Assembly: GCA_034437075.1 (NCBI GenBank)
Contig: DAOTVD010000093.1
Location: 1 to 27,735 of the forward strand
From: DAOTVD01 sp034437075
Lineage (GTDB): Bacteria; Chloroflexota; Anaerolineae; Aggregatilineales; J027
DNA: 27,735 nucleotides
Direction: 5' to 3'
Part shown: positions 7,710-15,013 of the stretch, piece after piece
Numbering within the stretch: position 1 is the first letter of the stretch
Layout of the letters: each line of letters begins with the position of its first letter
Notes under the pieces: model-generated
The model's database searches: none
Told to the model about the DNA's origin: nothing
What the model saw: only the letters and a program-made list of their open reading frames with translations
Translations under genes and position numbers: made by a program

Positions 7710-8555
7710 TCAAGCGATGATCGGAATCTGGATTTCGAAGACCACCGGATCGGCCTCTGGGTTTTCATGTTCGCGCCCCGAAAGATGCTGCTCGCGGGTG
7801 CTGCCAGCGACTTGATAGCCGTTTGTATTGATCCAGATGAGCAAAGCCGAAATTGTCTGCGGCAGTTCCCAGATCGGCCCCCGATGCACGGTGGTTGCTA
7901 ATGGTTCGTCACCAGGTAAGCAGCTAATCCCCAAACCAGGATGCAAGCGCGGTTGCAATTCCAAGGCGACTGCGTCAGCCACAGGTAACCCCAGTTCCAT
8001 ATCAATGTCCGTTTCGTGGTATTCCTGGAGATGATACAGCACAACTTCGGGGCCATTTGGCAAAACACCACAGGCCTCCATTTGCCGCCACACGTCATCG
8101 AACATGCCACACCGATAGGCTTTCATATCGGCCAGAGTCGGGACAACTTGCTGAGCCGCGATGAGATGCTGAGCTTGGCTGGTTTTCAACACGACATCAT
8201 AAGCCGGCAGGGGGTGGTCATTTTGCAGCCATTCCAGCCGCGCCCGCACCCGTTGCAAGCGTGCCTGTTCCTCGGCCAAGGTTTGTTCGATTTGGGCCTC
8301 TTGCCAAAGCAACATGCCCTGTAGTTGATCGGGCGGCAGGTCTTTTTCGAGCAAGTCGCGGATCTGTTCTAACGAGAAGCCCAGGTCTTTGAGCGCTAAA
8401 ATACGATTCAGGCGGGGCAGTTGATCGAGCAGGTAATAGCGATAGCCCGTAAAGGTATCCACCCGGCTGGGTTGCAACAAGCCGAGTTTGTCATAGTGAC
8501 GCAGCATCCGCACTGAGACCTGCGCAATCTGCGAAAACTCCCCAATTTTGAACAT
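7710..8555 (-). CDS. MerR-family regulator with GyrI-like effector-binding domain
   Basis: 281 residues. The first 70 form a MerR winged helix: FKIGEFSQIAQVSVRMLRHY then DKLGLLQPSRVD and the wing motif GYRYY. A coiled-coil dimerisation helix runs to about residue 115 (LLWQEAQIEQTLAEEQARL). The remaining 160 residues resemble the GyrI-like/AraC effector-binding fold of BmrR-type regulators, with the typical HRGPIWELPQTISALLIWI segment. Such proteins bind hydrophobic or cationic small molecules and remodel promoters with overlong spacers. There are no metal-binding Cys patterns. The ATG has AGGA seven bases upstream. The upstream 62 bases carry a palindrome, 8584-8595, that may be its operator and that also sits in the promoter of the divergent tRNA gene. 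Confidence 0.88.
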   Translation of the reverse strand: MFKIGEFSQIAQVSVRMLRHYDKLGLLQPSRVDTFTGYRYYLLDQLPRLNRILALKDLGFSLEQIRDLLEKDLPPDQLQGMLLWQEAQIEQTLAEEQARLQRVRARLEWLQNDHPLPAYDVVLKTSQAQHLIAAQQVVPTLADMKAYRCGMFDDVWRQMEACGVLPNGPEVVLYHLQEYHETDIDMELGLPVADAVALELQPRLHPGLGISCLPGDEPLATTVHRGPIWELPQTISALLIWINTNGYQVAGSTREQHLSGREHENPEADPVVFEIQIPIIA

Positions 8556-8576
8556 CTGGTTATCCTGTTTCTTATC

Positions 8577-8605
8577 TTGACAGCCGCATATGCGGACTGT
8601 ACACT
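8577..8605 (+). promoter_or_regulatory. Promoter of tRNA-Ala
   Basis: A perfect TTGACA (8577-8582) and TACACT (8600-8605) are separated by exactly 17 bases. The expected start lies near 8612, six bases before the mature tRNA 5' end. This is the best sigma-70-type promoter in the window. Confidence 0.8.
8584..8595. promoter_or_regulatory. 12-base perfect palindrome, possible MerR operator
   Basis: CCGCATATGCGG is fully self-complementary and lies between the -35 and -10 boxes of the tRNA-Ala promoter, 28 bases upstream of the divergent MerR-type gene. Flanking ACAG and CTGT extend the symmetry with one extra base on one side. MerR proteins bind palindromes inside promoter spacers, but they usually need 19-20 bases and this spacer is 17, so binding would be expected to repress. 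The link to this regulator is inference from position. Confidence 0.4.
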
Positions 8606-8617
8606 ACGCTGCACGAT

Positions 8618-8690
<73 letters not shown>

Positions 8691-8698
8691 CATTTACG

Positions 8699-8733
8699 CC
8701 AGCTATGTCTCTATAATAGCTGGTTTGTCATTT
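8699..8733 (+). terminator. Rho-independent terminator after tRNA-Ala
   Basis: CCAGCTAT and ATAGCTGG form an eight-pair stem with a nine-base loop, followed by TTTGTCATTT. It begins nine bases after the tRNA 3' end and separates it from the winged-helix gene. Confidence 0.75.
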
Positions 8734-8817
8734 ATATTCCCGTATCAGTAGTATAATATGGATATATTGAGGTTGGGCTGAAGCGCGATAGCTGGTTGAT
8801 ATAGCGCGAAGGGAGTC

Positions 8818-9570
8818 ATGAAAACATTGGATGATATCTTTGATAAGCTGAATGGCCCGGAAGATAACCTACCACAAGATGATGACGATGGTTTGACCCC
8901 CGCTCAACAAACGGTGTTGGCGTACATCCGGCAAAACAGCAATATCACACAAGCAGAATTACAGGATGAAGTAACCTCCCTAACGCCTGACCAAGTTGCA
9001 CAGGCCCTGACGACATTGATGGCCGCAGAGATGATTGTCGAAGAAAAATTGCGCGGTGGGTCGGTGTATCGCGCAATAACCCGCCACCGCGCGCGGCGCC
9101 GGGGGACATCTATGCATCAGGTATGGGGCGCTCTGGATGACGGCCAGCGCCCGCAGCGCGAAGCCATTAACCCTGAAGCGCGGCGGACTCGTAGCGCGTT
9201 AACAGACAATATCTTCGCACGCCTGGATGAAGCCCCACCCCAGGCCGCCGACCCCCCCGACAGCGCCGCCACGTCCTCCCAAAATGATCGCTCGTTAATG
9301 GCGGACCTGGCCAAAGCGGGCCAATCTTCCATGCGTAAGCGCGGGATACCCGACACTGCTCGCCAACAGCCGCCGGCGGGCACTGAAAAAACGACGACTA
9401 GCGCATCCGGCGAAACTGACGGCGATGACTTAATGCGCGCGTTGTCCGACACGGGGCGCAAAACCCAGCAATATAACGCAGCACAACTAAAGAACGCAGA
9501 CAAAGACGACAAACCAGAAGCAAAAAAGGGATTGTTGGGGCGATTACGCGGTTGGCTCTCTGATGATTAA
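8818..9570 (+). CDS. Winged-helix protein with long disordered tail and C-terminal amphipathic helix (unknown function)
   Basis: 250 residues, not recognised as a named family. After an acidic N-terminus (residues 1-25) there is a compact helix-turn-helix at about 28-90: LTPAQQTVLAYIRQNSNITQ, then a recognition-like helix and a wing (EEKLRGGSVYRAI), as in MarR or Lrp-type folds. A very basic patch follows (RHRARRRG). Residues 110-235 are polar, Ala/Pro/Asp-rich and probably disordered. The last 15 residues (KKGLLGRLRGWLSDD) make a short amphipathic basic helix. No effector or enzyme domain is seen. The ATG follows AAGGGAG closely. A TATAAT box at 8752-8757 could serve it. It precedes the MinD-like ATPase by 160 bases on the same strand, so it may be a DNA-binding partner or regulator of that operon. 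Confidence 0.6.
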   Translation: MKTLDDIFDKLNGPEDNLPQDDDDGLTPAQQTVLAYIRQNSNITQAELQDEVTSLTPDQVAQALTTLMAAEMIVEEKLRGGSVYRAITRHRARRRGTSMHQVWGALDDGQRPQREAINPEARRTRSALTDNIFARLDEAPPQAADPPDSAATSSQNDRSLMADLAKAGQSSMRKRGIPDTARQQPPAGTEKTTTSASGETDGDDLMRALSDTGRKTQQYNAAQLKNADKDDKPEAKKGLLGRLRGWLSDD

Positions 9571-9730
9571 CCTAGGGGCAAACGGCAATGAGTGTCGATA
9601 TTTTTGGTGTAACTCGATACAATATGGAAACGACTTTGATTTTTAGCCAAATTGTGGTTTATTTAGACAGGTCGGTTCATACATAGGATTTTGCGGATGC
9701 TATCTGATCTGCTGAGTTGGGAGAAAAAAG

Positions 9731-10501
9731 ATGTCTAAAATCATTTCCATCCACTCTTTTCGTGGAGGAACGGGCAAATCAAATACAACGGCCAACATCG
9801 CTGCCTTGATGGCCTCGCGCGGGTTGCGGGTGGGGGTGATCGATACGGATATTCAATCCCCGGGTATCCATGTCTTGTTTGGCCTGGAAGAAGATGATAT
9901 GAATTACTCCCTTAACGATTATCTGTGGGGTAAATGCGAAATCCAAGACACTGCCCATGATGTGACGGCCAACTTGGCGGCAGATTCGCGCACAGGCACC
10001 ATCAGTGGGCAAGTGTTTTTGATCCCTTCGAGCATTAAAGCCGGGGAGATCACGCGGGTTTTGCGCGAGGGCTATGACGTCGGGCTGTTGAATGACGGTT
10101 TTCATAAGCTCGTAGACGTGCTCGATCTGGATGCGCTTATGATCGACACACACCCAGGGCTGAACGAAGAAACGTTGTTGTCTATCGCCATTTCCGATGG
10201 TCTGATTATCATCATGCGGCCTGACCAACAAGACTTTCAGGGGACGGGTGTCACTGTCGAAGTTGCGCGTAAGCTGGATGTCCCGCGCATGGTGTTGGTG
10301 ATCAACAAAGCGCCCCAGATTCTGGATTTCGACGAGTTGCAACAACAAGTGGAGGAAATCTATCGAGCACCGGTGGCGGCTGTGTTGCCGCATTCAGATG
10401 AGATGATGGCCTTAGCTAGCCGGGGCGTATTTGCCCTACGCTATCCCGATCATCCCATCACAACCAGCTTGAACAACACCATTGACACCCTGATCAACTA
10501 A
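9731..10501 (+). CDS. MinD/ParA-family P-loop ATPase with Arg in place of the signature Lys
   Basis: 256 residues. The N-terminal deviant Walker A reads FRGGTGKSNTTANIA: the phosphate-binding Lys16 is present but the signature Lys that defines ParA/MinD/Mrp ATPases is Arg11. Walker A', VGVIDTDIQSPGI, has the switch Asp, and LMIDTHPGLNEETL is Walker B. VLVINKAP is the purine-contact segment. There is no MinD-type C-terminal membrane-targeting helix; the chain ends in NTIDTLIN. Relatives position cell-division proteins, plasmids, chromosomes, pili or other cargo by nucleotide-dependent dimerisation on membrane or DNA. The cargo here is unknown. A good GGGAG site precedes the ATG. It opens a tight run of four genes (gaps of 3, -11 and 1 bases) ending with a methyltransferase, so these are very likely one operon. 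Confidence 0.85.
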   Translation: MSKIISIHSFRGGTGKSNTTANIAALMASRGLRVGVIDTDIQSPGIHVLFGLEEDDMNYSLNDYLWGKCEIQDTAHDVTANLAADSRTGTISGQVFLIPSSIKAGEITRVLREGYDVGLLNDGFHKLVDVLDLDALMIDTHPGLNEETLLSIAISDGLIIIMRPDQQDFQGTGVTVEVARKLDVPRMVLVINKAPQILDFDELQQQVEEIYRAPVAAVLPHSDEMMALASRGVFALRYPDHPITTSLNNTIDTLIN

Positions 10502-10504
10502 GCG

Positions 10505-10849
10505 ATGTCTATCTGGCACTGGCTGTGGCGCGCCTTACGGCCACACCGTGCGGCGAAACAGCCACAACCATATTTACCCATGACGGCGCAGCGTGTCGCC
10601 TTTAGCTTTCGGGTATATTGGACAAAATTGGCACGCACCTGGTCGGCAGAAGAACGTATCCATGCCCGCGATCAGGCGCTTGTGCTTGTTCAAGCGCCTG
10701 GGTTCCAGGACAATCTTATCGAAAAACGCCATTATCTGGCCCTTCCAGGCGTCCCAGAAACGCATCATAGCGGCACCAGCCTACGCGCATTGCTAGACGT
10801 GCTCGATGCTCTGGATACCGCCGAACAGGAGATAAAACATGAGCAATAA
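10505..10849 (+). CDS. Small unknown protein in MinD-like operon, Trp-rich amphipathic N-terminus
   Basis: 114 residues with no family I recognise. The first 16 residues (MSIWHWLWRALRPHRA) are Trp- and Arg-rich and could form a helix lying on a membrane surface. The middle is basic and aromatic (FSFRVYWTKLARTW) and the C-terminal third (LRALLDVLDALDTAEQE) is a likely helix, perhaps for dimerisation. There is no transmembrane segment or signal. The ATG lies only three bases after the ATPase stop, with little ribosome binding site of its own, which suggests translational coupling; its own end overlaps the next gene. Position suggests it partners the ATPase, for instance as its membrane adaptor. 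Confidence 0.6.
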   Translation: MSIWHWLWRALRPHRAAKQPQPYLPMTAQRVAFSFRVYWTKLARTWSAEERIHARDQALVLVQAPGFQDNLIEKRHYLALPGVPETHHSGTSLRALLDVLDALDTAEQEIKHEQ

Positions 10850-11030
10850 TGACGGTTTGCAAATCCAAGCCATTTACGAAGGCGACACCTTTTCGGTATA
10901 TCGCATTGAAGAAGAAGGTGGCGAAGTCGGGTATGATCTCAATCTCTTTGATAGCGTCACCGTCCATTTTTTGAAAGAAGAATGGCAAGCCTTCTTAGAA
11001 GTGATGCACGATCTCGAAATCGAAAGCTGA
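10839..11030 (+). CDS. Small acidic unknown protein in MinD-like operon
   Basis: 63 residues, acidic, no Cys, no membrane segment and no family I can name. The pattern is alternating hydrophobic in residues 7-45 (LQIQAIYEGDTFSVYRI, then DLNLFDSVTVHF), suggesting a small beta-rich fold, then a helix (EEWQAFLEVMHDLEIE). The ATG has AGGAG seven bases upstream and overlaps the previous gene by 11 bases; the following methyltransferase starts one base after its stop. These overlaps and the strong ribosome site support a real gene rather than a chance frame. Confidence 0.6.
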   Translation: MSNNDGLQIQAIYEGDTFSVYRIEEEGGEVGYDLNLFDSVTVHFLKEEWQAFLEVMHDLEIES

Positions 11031-11031
11031 T

Positions 11032-12198
11032 GTGCTGTCTTTAGACACCCTGCGTATCTTAAACGATACGCCCCAACTCCTAGATGCACTGGCCGCGCGT
11101 GATCTATCTGAGCAGTACACCCTGGCGCTGCTGAGCGAACTAAGGGCCAAATGGCCCCCCGAGATCGCCGCCGCCGCACTCCAAACGGCGCGTTTACGCC
11201 AACAGGCTATTATCAAATTTGACCGCGCCGGAGAAATGTTCTTTACGCCGGACGGATTGCAACAAGCGACAGCGCCTGCTGTCCGAACTTACCACGCCGA
11301 ACAACTGGCGCATACTCAGCGGGTTGTTGATATTGGTTGCGGAATTGGGGCCGACAGTTTAGCGCTTGGCCAATCGGCATCGGTCATCGGTTTTGATATT
11401 GATCCTGTGCGGGTTCACATCGCGCGCCACAACGCACGGGTCTACCGTGCGCGGGCCGATTTTCTGGTGGCGGATGCGCGGCAGCCCTGGCCGCTTCGCG
11501 TGAAGGGCGGCGCCTTCTTTTTTGACCCGGCACGGCGTGCAAACCAGCGCCGACTTTTTTCTGTTAAAGACTATATCCCGCCCTTGGCGACCCTGCATGG
11601 TTGGCCCCTCAAAACTGGCCTGGTGAAGCTCTCGCCAGGCGTGGATACCAACGAACTTGCACCTTACGAAGGCGGGCTTACGTTTGTCAGCGAGCAGGGC
11701 AATCTAAAAGAAGCCCTTTTGGGGTTGGGCGACTTCGCTTTTGCCGGTCGGCGGGCTGTGTTGCTGCCCCAGCACATCATGCTGCAAACGCGCGGGTTGC
11801 CCGCGCCCCCTGTGCGTTCGGCCCCTTTGCGTTATATGCTCGAACCGGACCCGGCGATCATTCGCGCGGGATGCTTTGGTGAATTGGCGGCTCATTTGAC
11901 GCAACCGCTATTTCGCCTGGATGAACAGATCGCGTATTTGACATCTGACGCGCCGATTGATAGCCCTTGGTGTCGGCAGTGGCATGTCATCGACTGGATG
12001 CCATTCAACCTCAAACGTCTGCGCGCATCTTTACGCCAGCAAGGTATCGGGCGGGTGACGGTCAAAAAGCGGGGCAGCCCGCTAACCCCCGAAGTATTGC
12101 AGGCACGTCTGGCGCTCAAACATGGTGACCGCGAAGCTGTGATTTTTCTGACTCAGATCATGGGGAAGCATAGCGCTGTCATATGTGATACTCCTTAA
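11032..12198 (+). CDS. Class I SAM-dependent methyltransferase with THUMP-like C-terminal domain
   Basis: 388 residues. Residues 1-90 are helical. The SAM-binding fold begins with VVDIGCGIGADSLALG (motif I) at about 103, then the acidic strand VIGFDIDPVRVHIARHNA and DFLVADARQPWP. FFFDPARR occupies the motif IV position, where RNA or protein N-methyltransferases have D/N-PP-Y; here DPAR. The last 70 residues (RLRASLRQQGIGRVTVKKRG through REAVIFLTQIMG) match the THUMP-like domain found at the C-terminus of these enzymes, pointing to an RNA substrate, though the target is unknown. The start is GTG one base after the previous stop; an ATG overlapping it is out of frame and stops at once. Co-transcription with the MinD-like ATPase is likely, but a functional link is not shown. 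Confidence 0.8.
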   Translation: MLSLDTLRILNDTPQLLDALAARDLSEQYTLALLSELRAKWPPEIAAAALQTARLRQQAIIKFDRAGEMFFTPDGLQQATAPAVRTYHAEQLAHTQRVVDIGCGIGADSLALGQSASVIGFDIDPVRVHIARHNARVYRARADFLVADARQPWPLRVKGGAFFFDPARRANQRRLFSVKDYIPPLATLHGWPLKTGLVKLSPGVDTNELAPYEGGLTFVSEQGNLKEALLGLGDFAFAGRRAVLLPQHIMLQTRGLPAPPVRSAPLRYMLEPDPAIIRAGCFGELAAHLTQPLFRLDEQIAYLTSDAPIDSPWCRQWHVIDWMPFNLKRLRASLRQQGIGRVTVKKRGSPLTPEVLQARLALKHGDREAVIFLTQIMGKHSAVICDTP

Positions 12199-12299
12199 GT
12201 TAAACCTAGTACAGAAGTCACTCCTTAATTTTTCCTCAAGCATGATACAATGATTCAGTAAGCTCTATATGCTAACTAGCGAATGTTGTGGTTGCGATT

Positions 12300-12908
12300 A
12301 TGGAACCCGCCATCATTTTTGGGCAACGTGTCACATACCAACAATGGGATGCCCTAGCCTTTTTTGAAGACTTTGATATTCCCTTTGAAGCCATTGATGT
12401 CAATGATAATGCGCGCGCTAGTGAGTGGTTATGCGAGATACTAGGCCGCGAGGCCCTCTTGCCAGCGGTGCGCTTACCCTCCGGCGATATTTACGAACGC
12501 CCCAGCTATGCCGCATTGGCCGAGTATTATGGCATTACGCTCCAAGATTTGGCCCAAACTGCGGATAGCCAGCTTAACCCCATCTTGATTTTTGGCACAG
12601 AATGGTCGATTGATACGATCCAAATTTGCCAGCTTTTGAAAAATGCCGGGCTACGCTTTAAGTATGTGGACATAGAACACAATGAACGCGCCCTGGCTTG
12701 GATCAAGAGCCGTTCACCAGGGCAGTTTGTTATTCCCGTGGTGCAACTGCCGAATGGTGAATTAATCGTTGGCCCCACACGGCACGACATCGCCGAAATC
12801 TTCGGCATTCACACCCGCACCGAAACCTGCCGACCCGATACCAAACCGCTGCCGCCCTTGGAGGAGGCACTGAATGACCCGCGTCGGGCGGCCTCGTCTT
12901 CAGCTTAG
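12300..12908 (+). CDS. Tandem glutaredoxin-fold protein without CxxC
   Basis: 202 residues from ATG 12300; an in-frame GTG at 12288 would add four. Two copies of a glutaredoxin-like fold are visible. Copy one (about 3-80) has AIIFGQRVTYQQWDAL and a VNDNARASEWL strand-helix, then LPAVRLPSGDIYERPSYAALAEYYG. Copy two (about 90-170) has ILIFGTEWSIDTIQICQLL, YVDIEHNERALAWI, then VIPVVQLPNGELIVGPTRHDIAEIFG. The cis-Pro-like IPVVQLPNG motif and the ordering match glutaredoxin/NrdH. The active-site CxxC is missing in both: positions read R-V-T-Y and W-S-I-D-T. It is therefore unlikely to be a thiol oxidoreductase and may bind or scaffold instead. It overlaps the convergent gene by four bases at the stop codons. 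Confidence 0.72.
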   Translation: MEPAIIFGQRVTYQQWDALAFFEDFDIPFEAIDVNDNARASEWLCEILGREALLPAVRLPSGDIYERPSYAALAEYYGITLQDLAQTADSQLNPILIFGTEWSIDTIQICQLLKNAGLRFKYVDIEHNERALAWIKSRSPGQFVIPVVQLPNGELIVGPTRHDIAEIFGIHTRTETCRPDTKPLPPLEEALNDPRRAASSSA

Positions 12909-13894
12909 GGTTGCCAACCGACCAATTGCACATCTGGCGTGATGTCCGCTGAAACGTGTATCGTTTCGCCCGTGGCCAGGTGCACAGCATAAACATCCCC
13001 GTTCGCAAAACAATCGGTGTACCCCTGCCATATGGCGGTGGTGTGGCCATCGTAGGCTAGCCAGTCCCTATCCGGCGACCAAGCCGGACGGCAACCAGGG
13101 CCAAGGGCCTCTGTTTCAGCCGACTCAAGATGAACCCGCCATAGCATATACTGGCTCCCTTCCGCGTTCAAACGCCCCCCGACGACTTGCGTACCGTCCG
13201 GCGAAAAGACGGGGTCTTGCCCAAAATACGGAAACGCTACGCGCGTCCCCGTCGCCAGATTATAGAGATAGAGCGCGTTGTAATGTGTGCCGTCCGCAGC
13301 GCGTAGCTGTGCGCGATAGAGAATATCCCCCGTGCTGGGCTGAATGCTGATAAAGCGGACAGAGGCGGACAAGATCGGCATAGCAGCCTGGGGGAAATGC
13401 GCAACAACATTGCTGATGCGTAATACATCACCTTCATACAAGGCATATAAATCGATGTGGGGCGTATTCGGGCCGGACATCACGAATAGATCATATTCGG
13501 ATGCCGTAATGCGCCGAGGCGGCATCAGCGGCGTTGGACTGTCCGCCAGGGCGGCGCTTAAGCGCGACTCAAAATCATCATCTGCTAGGGCCGGCGTTTC
13601 GTAAGGGCGCGGGGTGGTGGTTCCCCACTCTAAAATCATCTGACCATCATTCAGCAACAGGCCGTCTGGCGCATGCCCCGCGACCGTGTACCCCGCCGCG
13701 AAGTCTATAATACGGGTGGCGCGGCTATCCAGCGTGACACGGTAGAGCGCCTGGGGATCATCTGGCGCGTCACCTGCCCGCGCTACCACCCACAAAATTC
13801 TGTCTGCGGTAGGGGGCTCGTCCGCGCGTAGCCCAGTATGGCCGCTCAACAGGCCGAACAAAGCCAGAATATACACAATTCGTCGGATTATCAT
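12905..13894 (-). CDS. Secreted PD40/TolB-like propeller-type protein
   Basis: 329 residues from the ATG at 13894, chosen because GGAAGG lies seven bases upstream and the result starts with a proper signal peptide (MIIRRIVYILALFGLL, cleavage near LRA-DE). A longer frame reading upstream to 13981 would bury the signal. The body has propeller-like repeats with SPDGTQVVGG, WSPDRDWLAYDG and DILYRAQLRAADG segments; the C-terminal repeats are clearest, the N-terminal ones degenerate. Cys in GPGCRPAWSP and GYTDCFANGD could form an extracytoplasmic disulphide. There is no lipobox, so it is probably periplasmic or surface-released. It resembles the propeller of the lipoprotein at 151-1848 but lacks the Thr/Pro stalk. 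Divergent from the aldo/keto reductase; function unknown. Confidence 0.72.
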   Translation of the reverse strand: MIIRRIVYILALFGLLSGHTGLRADEPPTADRILWVVARAGDAPDDPQALYRVTLDSRATRIIDFAAGYTVAGHAPDGLLLNDGQMILEWGTTTPRPYETPALADDDFESRLSAALADSPTPLMPPRRITASEYDLFVMSGPNTPHIDLYALYEGDVLRISNVVAHFPQAAMPILSASVRFISIQPSTGDILYRAQLRAADGTHYNALYLYNLATGTRVAFPYFGQDPVFSPDGTQVVGGRLNAEGSQYMLWRVHLESAETEALGPGCRPAWSPDRDWLAYDGHTTAIWQGYTDCFANGDVYAVHLATGETIHVSADITPDVQLVGWQP

Positions 13895-13921
13895 ACATGA
13901 ACCTTCCGTCAGACTGCGCAT

Positions 13922-13955
13922 ATTGTAGCATAGTGGCCTTTGCAGACTGTACAAT
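13922..13955. promoter_or_regulatory. Divergent promoter region between propeller gene and aldo/keto reductase
   Basis: Plus-strand TACAAT (13950-13955) and minus-strand TACAAT (13927-13922) are mirror images bounding a 34-base element. Each can be the -10 box of the gene it faces: the ATG at 13985 is 29 bases after the first and the ATG at 13894 is 27 bases after the second. The complement of each box (ATTGTA) offers a TTGTA-like -35 to the other promoter, but with a 21-base spacer, too long for unaided use. The two promoters would compete for RNA polymerase. Confidence 0.45.
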
Positions 13956-13984
13956 GGCCGCACAGAAAAAAAAAAGGACACTCA

Positions 13985-14995
13985 ATGCGCTATCGGACAC
14001 TCGGGCGTTCTGGCCTGCACATCAGCGAAATCGGCCTGGGAACGCTCAATTTTGGCGATGTGACCTCCGCCTGGGACGCTCGGCAAATTATGGATCAATA
14101 TGTACATATGGGCGGCAATTATATCGACACCCACGCCGGGTATCGGGGGGCCGAGGCAGAGTCGATTATCGGCGATTGGATGCGCGATGGCGGCCACCGT
14201 TCGCATATAATTCTGGGCACCAAGGCCTATTTACCCGAAGACGGCGACCCGAATCACCGGGGACTATCGCGCCAGGCGATACAATTCAGCGTCGAACAAA
14301 GCCTGCGCCGCCTGCAAACGGATTATGTCGACCTGTATTATCTGCATTTTCCAGACCCGCGCGTGCCGCTAGACGAGTCACTTTATGCGCTGGAAATGCT
14401 CATTCAGGCAGGAAAAGTGCGCTATGGCGCGCTCTCGAACGCGCACGCCTGGCAGGCCATGCACGCCCTCAGCAGTCAAAACGCGCGCGACTGGGCGCCC
14501 CTCACCGCGATACAAGCGCCTTACAGCCTGCTCGACCGCACTAGCGAAACGGCTTTACAGCCCTTTTTAGAGGCGCAAAGCCTGCCGCTCATCGTATGGG
14601 GCGGGCTGGGGGGCGGCTTTTTCACCGGAAAATATACGCGCGATGCAGCCCCCAGTGAAAAAACACGCCTGGGCGCGCCGGATAGCATCTGGGCGGATTT
14701 TTACGCGCGGCACGCTTTTACACCCGCCGGATGGCGCATTCTGGAAACCGTGCAAGACATTGCCAAACGGCAAGGCATCGTGCCTTCGGAAGTCGCGTTG
14801 CACTGGTTGCTAAGCAATCCGGTCGTGGCGTCTGTCTTGGTTGGGGTGCGGCATATCTCGCAAATTGACATTCACCTGGACATCTGGCCTTCTCGGCTGG
14901 AGGAAAACGATCTGGCCGAACTCGCGAGCGTCTCGCAACCGCCGCCGAGCTACATGGACGACATGGCCGCGTTAGCAGAGCGGTGGGGCGGCTAA
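13985..14995 (+). CDS. Aldo/keto reductase
   Basis: 336 residues from the ATG at 13985, where AAGGA lies six bases upstream after a run of ten A; the longer frame from 13940 adds an implausible basic leader. The family opening YRTLGRSGLHISEIGLGT is exact for the aldo/keto reductase superfamily. The catalytic tetrad is in place: Asp48 and Tyr53 (NYIDTHAGY), Lys80 (LGTK) and His121 (LYYLHFPDP). The C-terminal VASVLVGVRHISQIDIHL is the usual NADPH-binding stretch. These cytoplasmic TIM-barrel enzymes reduce aldehydes or ketones with NADPH; the substrate is unpredictable. The stop codon sits in the loop of a hairpin facing glmS. Confidence 0.9.
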   Translation: MRYRTLGRSGLHISEIGLGTLNFGDVTSAWDARQIMDQYVHMGGNYIDTHAGYRGAEAESIIGDWMRDGGHRSHIILGTKAYLPEDGDPNHRGLSRQAIQFSVEQSLRRLQTDYVDLYYLHFPDPRVPLDESLYALEMLIQAGKVRYGALSNAHAWQAMHALSSQNARDWAPLTAIQAPYSLLDRTSETALQPFLEAQSLPLIVWGGLGGGFFTGKYTRDAAPSEKTRLGAPDSIWADFYARHAFTPAGWRILETVQDIAKRQGIVPSEVALHWLLSNPVVASVLVGVRHISQIDIHLDIWPSRLEENDLAELASVSQPPPSYMDDMAALAERWGG

Positions 14996-15003
14996 ACCGC
15001 CCC
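14985..15003. terminator. Perfect seven-pair hairpin between convergent aldo/keto reductase and glmS
   Basis: GGGGCGG and CCGCCCC flank a five-base loop that contains the TAA of the aldo/keto reductase. It fills the 18-base gap between convergent genes and would form in RNA from either strand. Neither side has a T-run, so it may stabilise 3' ends or block readthrough by other means. Confidence 0.5.
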
Positions 15004-15013
15004 GAATTGATGC

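Noticed and set aside
8782..8813. Possible inverted repeat before the winged-helix gene (GCGCGATA / TATAGCGCG)
   Set aside because: On checking, the arms do not pair properly; it is only a short direct repeat of AGCGCGA.
13895..13981. Longer start for the propeller protein at 13981
   Set aside because: The extra residues precede a proper signal peptide; the ATG at 13894 has GGAAGG at the right distance.
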